Below, piece by piece: positions 38,016 to 42,087 of a stretch of DNA of 42,087 bases. The notes beneath the pieces were generated by a model. The model saw only the letters and a program-made list of their open reading frames with translations. It was not told where the DNA came from and did not search any database. Source of the stretch: Paenibacillus validus NBRC 15382 (lineage in GTDB: Bacteria > Bacillota > Bacilli > Paenibacillales > NBRC-103111); assembly GCF_004000985.1 (NCBI RefSeq), contig NZ_BIMH01000041.1:1-42087 (forward strand), written 5' to 3'. Both the position numbers and the translations under genes were made by a program. Within the stretch, counting starts at the first letter, position 1. Every line of letters begins with the position of its first letter.

Positions 38016-39281
38016 ATGCCCATGCTGCGTTATGGCCAGACGACCGTAAGCTTCCAGATCCCTTCGGGCCATACGCTTCGCACCGTCACCTATAGGCTTC
38101 CCAGAAATCCGGGATCTCAACTGGAATCCAGAGCCCGAATTCGCCGCGCGCTCGATGCACCGATCAGCAGCTCTCCGCTGCGCAGGCTTGCCCGCAGCAA
38201 GACGGAGGCGGTTATTTTAATTCCCGACGGAACGCGCCTATGCCCTAGTCCCTTGCTGCTTGAGCCGCTGTTAGAGGAATTGAACGAGGCTGGGATCCCC
38301 GATGATCGCATCGATGTGGTCGTCGCTCTAGGCTATCATCGGCGGCATACGCAAGAGGAGCTGCGCGAGCTTGTTTCCCATCCCGTTTATACGCGGGTTC
38401 GGGTACATAATCATTCCTGCTTGTCCGAAGATTGCGTTTATATCGGGACGACGACGCTGGGAACGCCCGTTGAAATTAACCGCCTTGTCGCGGCTTCACC
38501 GCTGCGCATCGTCATCGGGAATATCGAGCCGCACTCGCTCGTCGGCATATCCGGAGGCGTCAAATCGTTAGTTCCCGGCGTTGCCTCCAAGCGCTGCATT
38601 GAGCACAACCACGCGCTCTCGCTTACGCACAAAGCCATCGTCGGGAGCTCGGACAACCCCGTCCATCGCGATTTAGAGGAAGCGCAGCGGTTGGTGCCGG
38701 TCCACTTCATGCTGAATGTGATCGTCGACCACGACCGTCATGTCTTGGACGCCGTTGCCGGCGATATCGTGAAAGCCCATCAAGTGGGCATGAGGCTTGC
38801 TGCCGAGCGGTTTCTAGTGCCGGCTTCGCCCGTTTATGATATTGTGATCGCCTCGCCGGGCGGGTATCCGAAGGACCTGCATATGTATCAAGCGGTCAAA
38901 ACGCTGCGTAACGCCGCAGCCTTCACGAAACCGGGCGGGACCATCATTCTCGTGGCGGAATGTTCCGAAATGCTCGGTAACGGGCAATTTCAAGCCTGGC
39001 TCGATACGATGCATAACCGTTCACACACGGTAGCCCAGCTTAGGGCGCATTTCGTATTGGGGGCGCACAAAATTTTACATATAGACGAAATTCTTGCTCA
39101 CCATCGCGTATATCTGTTGTCCGCTATGCCGCGACCCGTCACGCAGCTGCTCGGATTTACTCCCGTCGAATCACTGAACTCGCTGCTCGAAGAGCTTCTG
39201 TCCCCGCAACGACCTACGGCAGCGGCCTGTCTGCCTTATGGCGCGCTGACCTTTCCTAAACCGGCTTCACCGAGCCTATAA
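38016..39281 (+). CDS. LarA-like protein (nickel-pincer lactate racemase family, DUF2088)
   Basis: The 421-residue protein starts at ATG 38016 (MPMLRYGQTTVSFQIPSGHT) after AGGGGGTGA. Residues corresponding to LarA active-site positions are present at nearly the same numbers: Asp71 and Arg74 in IPDGTR, His108 in ALGYHRRHT, His173 in EPHSLVGISGG, Lys183 in GVKSLVPG, which in LarA carries the pincer cofactor, and His199 in IEHNHA. LarA homologues racemise or epimerise 2-hydroxy acids such as lactate, malate and sugar acids; which one here is unknown. The cofactor genes larB, larC and larE are not in the window. First gene of a plus-strand cluster with a membrane protein and sugar-acid-type dehydrogenase subunits, suggesting a hydroxy- or sugar-acid route. 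Confidence 0.88.
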   Translation: MPMLRYGQTTVSFQIPSGHTLRTVTYRLPRNPGSQLESRARIRRALDAPISSSPLRRLARSKTEAVILIPDGTRLCPSPLLLEPLLEELNEAGIPDDRIDVVVALGYHRRHTQEELRELVSHPVYTRVRVHNHSCLSEDCVYIGTTTLGTPVEINRLVAASPLRIVIGNIEPHSLVGISGGVKSLVPGVASKRCIEHNHALSLTHKAIVGSSDNPVHRDLEEAQRLVPVHFMLNVIVDHDRHVLDAVAGDIVKAHQVGMRLAAERFLVPASPVYDIVIASPGGYPKDLHMYQAVKTLRNAAAFTKPGGTIILVAECSEMLGNGQFQAWLDTMHNRSHTVAQLRAHFVLGAHKILHIDEILAHHRVYLLSAMPRPVTQLLGFTPVESLNSLLEELLSPQRPTAAACLPYGALTFPKPASPSL

Positions 39282-39305
39282 AACGAAGCCATGGAGGCGA
39301 TGATC

Positions 39306-39698
39306 ATGGATTGGATAAGCTGGTCGCTCGACCGTGTCATTTATTTGTTTGTCGGCGTTGCCTTCTTCGTCCTTTGGATTCAAGTGGCGCTGTCGCATTA
39401 CCGGCAGAATTTCCATCACAAATCGATGTGGACCCCCGTCGTAGCGGCGCCTATCTTCAGTCTGACGGCCGTGTGGCTCGCCTTCGACCGCAGCCACCTG
39501 CTGCTTCTGGTCTTTGCGGGACTGATGTGGCTGGGCGTCATGATCGGAGCCGCCGGTTTCTATTATCATTTTCACGGCGTCGGCGTCCGTGTCGGCGGCT
39601 ATTCGATGCGCAACTTTCTGGCTGGGCCTCCGGTCGTTTTGCCGCTTCTCTTTAGCGCGTTAAGCGTACTGGGCTTGCTTGCTTATTACTGGAGGTGA
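39306..39698 (+). CDS. Small four-helix membrane protein, function unknown
   Basis: A 130-residue integral membrane protein. Of three closely spaced ATGs the third (39306, MDWISWSLDRVIYLFVGVAF) is chosen because GGAGG falls 8 nt before it. Four hydrophobic segments lie at about 10-30, 44-62, 64-88 and 105-128. Several His residues (SHYRQNFHH, YYHFHG) sit near membrane edges, which could bind haem or metal, but no known motif is recognised. It lies between the LarA-like gene and the dehydrogenase subunit gene, 7 nt before the latter, so a membrane anchor for the oxidoreductase is a reasonable guess. Confidence 0.75.
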   Translation: MDWISWSLDRVIYLFVGVAFFVLWIQVALSHYRQNFHHKSMWTPVVAAPIFSLTAVWLAFDRSHLLLLVFAGLMWLGVMIGAAGFYYHFHGVGVRVGGYSMRNFLAGPPVVLPLLFSALSVLGLLAYYWR

Positions 39699-39705
39699 GA
39701 GAGGA

Positions 39706-40314
39706 ATGTCTATTAAACGTTTGACCCGCTATCCCTCTTATGACGTTATGAGTCAGCGGCACGAATGGGATGAGCACACACGGCGCATCGTCCTTGACCG
39801 CCTGCAGACAGGCGGCGGCTATACCTTCCTGACGGCTGTTGAAGCTGAAAACTTGCGGGCTTGGTGCTGCCTGTTATTGGATGACGAGCGGCCGGAGATC
39901 ATACAGTTCGTACTCGATCATATTGACACCAAGATGAATTCCGGTCAGGAAAGCCAGCGTAAACCTGGCGAACCGCCGGCTCCGGCGCTCGTGCGCAATG
40001 GCTTGCAAGCGCTCGACTCGGCTTGTCAGAGGCTACATACGAAACGATTTTTTCATATGGATCAGGAGCAAAAGAAGCAGATTATGCATGCAATCAGTCA
40101 AGGAGACGGCTCTCCCCCCGATATTTGGAGGTCTATCCCGCAGCAAGCTTGGTTTCAAAAGCTGTTGACGCTTGCGATTGACGGCTATTACTCGCATCCG
40201 GAGGTTTGGTCGGAAATCGGATACGGAGGGCCCGCCTATCCCCGCGGTTATGTACGCATGAATCCGGATGTGCCCGACCCTTGGGAGCCGATAAAGGAAG
40301 GTAAGCCCTCATGA
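39706..40314 (+). CDS. Gluconate 2-dehydrogenase subunit 3 family protein
   Basis: A 202-residue protein starting at ATG 39706 (MSIKRLTRYPSYDVMSQRHE) after GGAGGTGAG. The GGYTFLTAVEAENLRAWCCL start of the domain, the KRFFHMDQEQKKQIMHAIS helix and the end VWSEIGYGGPAYPRGYVRM fit the small subunit 3 of membrane gluconate/2-keto-gluconate/sorbitol dehydrogenases. Unlike Gram-negative members, no Tat or other signal peptide is seen, so the complex may be cytoplasmic. Its stop overlaps the GMC gene start by 4 nt (ATGA), strong support for a paired complex. Confidence 0.86.
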   Translation: MSIKRLTRYPSYDVMSQRHEWDEHTRRIVLDRLQTGGGYTFLTAVEAENLRAWCCLLLDDERPEIIQFVLDHIDTKMNSGQESQRKPGEPPAPALVRNGLQALDSACQRLHTKRFFHMDQEQKKQIMHAISQGDGSPPDIWRSIPQQAWFQKLLTLAIDGYYSHPEVWSEIGYGGPAYPRGYVRMNPDVPDPWEPIKEGKPS

Positions 40315-41891
40315 ACAGGCGATATGGAGATGAAACCGTCGACGTCTTGATTGTAGGCGCTGGCGCCGCCGGAGGCGTCTTGGCCAAAGAGCTGAGCGAA
40401 GCCGGTATGAAAGTAGTCGTGCTGGAGTCGGGGCCCTATCGCGACCCTCAGCATGATTTCGCGAGTGACGAGCTGGCGATGCAGCGGTTGGGCTGGCAGG
40501 ATACGCGCGTTGTTGACGGATCCGATCCGCTGGAAATGGGTCACAATAACTCCGGCTGGGGGGTTGGCGGCGGTACGACGCATTTTACCGGGGTGTTTCT
40601 GCGGTTTCACGAGTCGGACTTTCAGACGCGTACGCTCGATGGCGTCGGGGAGGATTGGCCGATCCGGTATGCCGATCTGGAGCCCTACTATGAGAAGATC
40701 GAGCGGGACATTGCCGTATCCGGCCCGAAATATTTCCCTTGGGGGCCGTTCCGTGGACCGTATCCGTATCCGGAACGTGATCCGATCAGCCCGAATGCGC
40801 AAGTGTTTGCCCGCGGCTGCGAGAAGCTGGGCATCGGCTGGACGGTCACGCCACTCGCGATTTTATCCGCACCGTTTGAAGACAGGCCGCCCTGCATCAA
40901 CCGCGGGTTTTGCAATCAAGGCTGTATGCCGAACGCCAAATTCAGCACGCTGATTGTCCACATCCCCAAAGCGGAGAAAGCGGGAGCAGAAGTGCTTGCG
41001 GATTGTACCGTGACCCAGGTGAATATGAATGCGACCGGTAGGGTGACCGGTGTTACGTTCGTACATCATGGCGATACCTATGAGCAAAAGGCCCGCATCG
41101 TCGTATTAGCTACCTATGTCGTCGAAACCCCGCGGTTGTTGCTCAATTCCGCCAACGGCCAGTATCCCGAAGGCCTCGCCAACCGCAGCGGTTGGGTGGG
41201 CAAAGCGTTCATGACGCACAGCAGTCATGATGTATACGCCCGTTTCGACGACGAAGTGCGGCTCTATAAAGGTACGCCCGTGCTCGCATCGACGCAGGAC
41301 TTTTATAGCACGTCGCCGGACCGCGACTTCGCTCGAGGCTATACCTTGCATGCGCACGGCGCCAGACCGCTCGGCTTCGCTCAAGGCATCGCCAAATCCG
41401 GGGGTGCCGGAGGACCGGTCTGGGGCAATCGGCTGCGCGAGGCGATGCTTGATTATAATTACTACGGACGCGTTACGTTGGTCGGGGAAGTGCTTCCAGA
41501 CGAAGCCAACCGCATCACCTTATGCGAAGAGAAGGATGTTCACGGCCAGCCGCGAGCTAAAGTGACATTCGGTTATGGAGAGAATGACCGGCGATTAATT
41601 CGACACGCTATCGGTACAATGAGCGCTATCCTTGAAGCCTCCGGCGGACGTGTCGAATTCATTGTTCCCGATACCGCCCATCTGATGGGCGGTTGCAGAA
41701 TGGGAGACAACCCGGAGACGTCGGTCGTGAACAGTTACGGACAATGTCACGACATCCCCAATCTGTTTCTATGCGGTGCCAACTCCTTCGTCACTTCAGG
41801 CGGCGGTAATCCGACGAACACCGTCATGGCGCTCGCGCTTCGGACGGCGGATTATATCAAGCAGAGCGGTACGAGGCTCGAACTGCAATGA
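40311..41891 (+). CDS. GMC-family FAD oxidoreductase (gluconate/sugar dehydrogenase type, large subunit)
   Basis: A 526-residue flavoprotein from ATG 40311 (MNRRYGDETVDVLIVGAGAA). The N-terminal FAD-binding GAGAAGG is at 16-22, followed by VVVLESGP. The region HNNSGWGVGGGTTHFTGVFL matches the GMC flavin-attachment loop. The Cys-containing CINRGFCNQGCMPNAK segment is typical of gluconate-dehydrogenase-like members. The C-terminus has HLMGGCRMGDNPETSV with the catalytic His and GGGNPTNTVMALALRTAD with the catalytic Asn. It pairs with the subunit 3 gene (4-nt overlap). No cytochrome subunit is present, so the electron acceptor is unknown; substrate probably a sugar acid, polyol or hydroxy acid. 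Confidence 0.9.
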   Translation: MNRRYGDETVDVLIVGAGAAGGVLAKELSEAGMKVVVLESGPYRDPQHDFASDELAMQRLGWQDTRVVDGSDPLEMGHNNSGWGVGGGTTHFTGVFLRFHESDFQTRTLDGVGEDWPIRYADLEPYYEKIERDIAVSGPKYFPWGPFRGPYPYPERDPISPNAQVFARGCEKLGIGWTVTPLAILSAPFEDRPPCINRGFCNQGCMPNAKFSTLIVHIPKAEKAGAEVLADCTVTQVNMNATGRVTGVTFVHHGDTYEQKARIVVLATYVVETPRLLLNSANGQYPEGLANRSGWVGKAFMTHSSHDVYARFDDEVRLYKGTPVLASTQDFYSTSPDRDFARGYTLHAHGARPLGFAQGIAKSGGAGGPVWGNRLREAMLDYNYYGRVTLVGEVLPDEANRITLCEEKDVHGQPRAKVTFGYGENDRRLIRHAIGTMSAILEASGGRVEFIVPDTAHLMGGCRMGDNPETSVVNSYGQCHDIPNLFLCGANSFVTSGGGNPTNTVMALALRTADYIKQSGTRLELQ

Positions 41892-41895
41892 GAAC

Positions 41896-41934
41896 CACAC
41901 GGTTCGTCCTTGTGAACGGGGGGCGATCCGTGTG
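41896..41934 (+). terminator. Possible stem-loop after the GMC gene
   Basis: CACACGG (41896-41902) pairs with CCGTGTG (41928-41934), with a GGTTC/GTGAAC inner helix possible. No T-run follows, so it is only a weak terminator candidate. Confidence 0.35.
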
Positions 41935-41959
41935 AGTAGAGAAAAGGAATGTTGCCAAA

Positions 41960-41998
41960 ACAAAGAAGAGATCTTCCATGAGAAGATCTCTTCTTTGT
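41960..41998. terminator. Terminator of tRNA-Lys and of the GMC cluster
   Basis: A perfect 17-bp inverted repeat with a 5-nt loop. On the minus strand it follows the tRNA by 7 nt and ends in TTTGTTTTGG. It could also stop plus-strand transcripts from the oxidoreductase cluster. Confidence 0.88.
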
Positions 41999-42005
41999 AA
42001 CAAGA

Positions 42006-42078
42006 TGAGCCATGTAGGACTCGAACCTACGACACCCTGATTAAAAGTCAGGTGCTCTACCAACTGAGCTAATGGCTC
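42006..42078 (-). tRNA. tRNA-Lys (anticodon TTT), CCA not encoded
   Basis: A 73-nt cloverleaf on the minus strand: acceptor GAGCCAT/ATGGCTC, D arm GCTC...GAGC, anticodon stem CCTGA/TCAGG with loop CTTTTAA (anticodon TTT), T arm GTAGG-TTCGAGT-CCTAC, discriminator A. The next bases are TCA, so CCA must be added after transcription. Confidence 0.97.
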
Positions 42079-42087
42079 TTACATGAA

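Overview
The window looks like chromosomal core of a Paenibacillus-like, moderately GC-rich Bacillota. Reasons: strong GGAGG ribosome sites, sigma-A promoters, CggR, CtsR, CcpA/HprK and YvcK/WhiA systems, and gene order close to that around clpP, hisZ and hprK in Bacillus. Nothing points to a prophage, plasmid, CRISPR array or intact insertion sequence.

Layout. 1-3.7 kb (minus): 5' part of rnr, a decayed esterase relic, secG and a membrane M50-type protease. 3.9-11.3 kb (minus): the complete glycolytic operon cggR-gap-pgk-tpiA-gpmI-eno behind a sigma-A promoter and a well-formed CggR operator. 11.4-12.3 kb (plus): tRNA-Arg(CCG), then clpP behind a CtsR-box promoter. 12.3-15.2 kb (minus): two envelope genes of unclear function, each preceded by a similar ECF-type promoter. 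15.5-20.1 kb (minus): an HPr protein (His15 and Ser46), whiA, yvcK, rapZ and a ROK glucokinase. 20.3-24.2 kb (minus): trxB, a TPR/HTH protein and a divergent PRPP synthetase. 24.3-31.8 kb (minus): hisZGDBHAF(IE)J, with a sigma-A promoter and no T-box. 32.1-35.3 kb (minus): hprK-lgt-ppaX-yvoF-like. 35.4-37.7 kb (minus): an MsmX/UgpC-type ATPase and a PucR/CdaR-type regulator with a cre site in its leader. 38.0-41.9 kb (plus): a separate oxidoreductase cluster of a LarA-like protein, a small membrane protein, a gluconate 2-dehydrogenase subunit 3 family protein and a GMC oxidoreductase. The window ends with tRNA-Lys(TTT) on the minus strand.

Many genes relate to carbon flow: CggR senses glycolytic intermediates, HprK phosphorylates HPr on Ser46 to activate CcpA, YvcK and RapZ sit with HPr, and cre-like sites lie in front of the PucR/CdaR regulator and, more weakly, of prs.

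The least explained parts are non-coding: (i) two homologous intergenic elements (after eno and before rapZ) that keep an inverted repeat although its arm sequences differ, followed by the shared block CACGTAAACT-N-TCCGG; (ii) a long imperfect palindrome upstream of the his promoter; (iii) the matching ECF-type promoters. No homology search could be run; family assignments rest on motifs and gene order.
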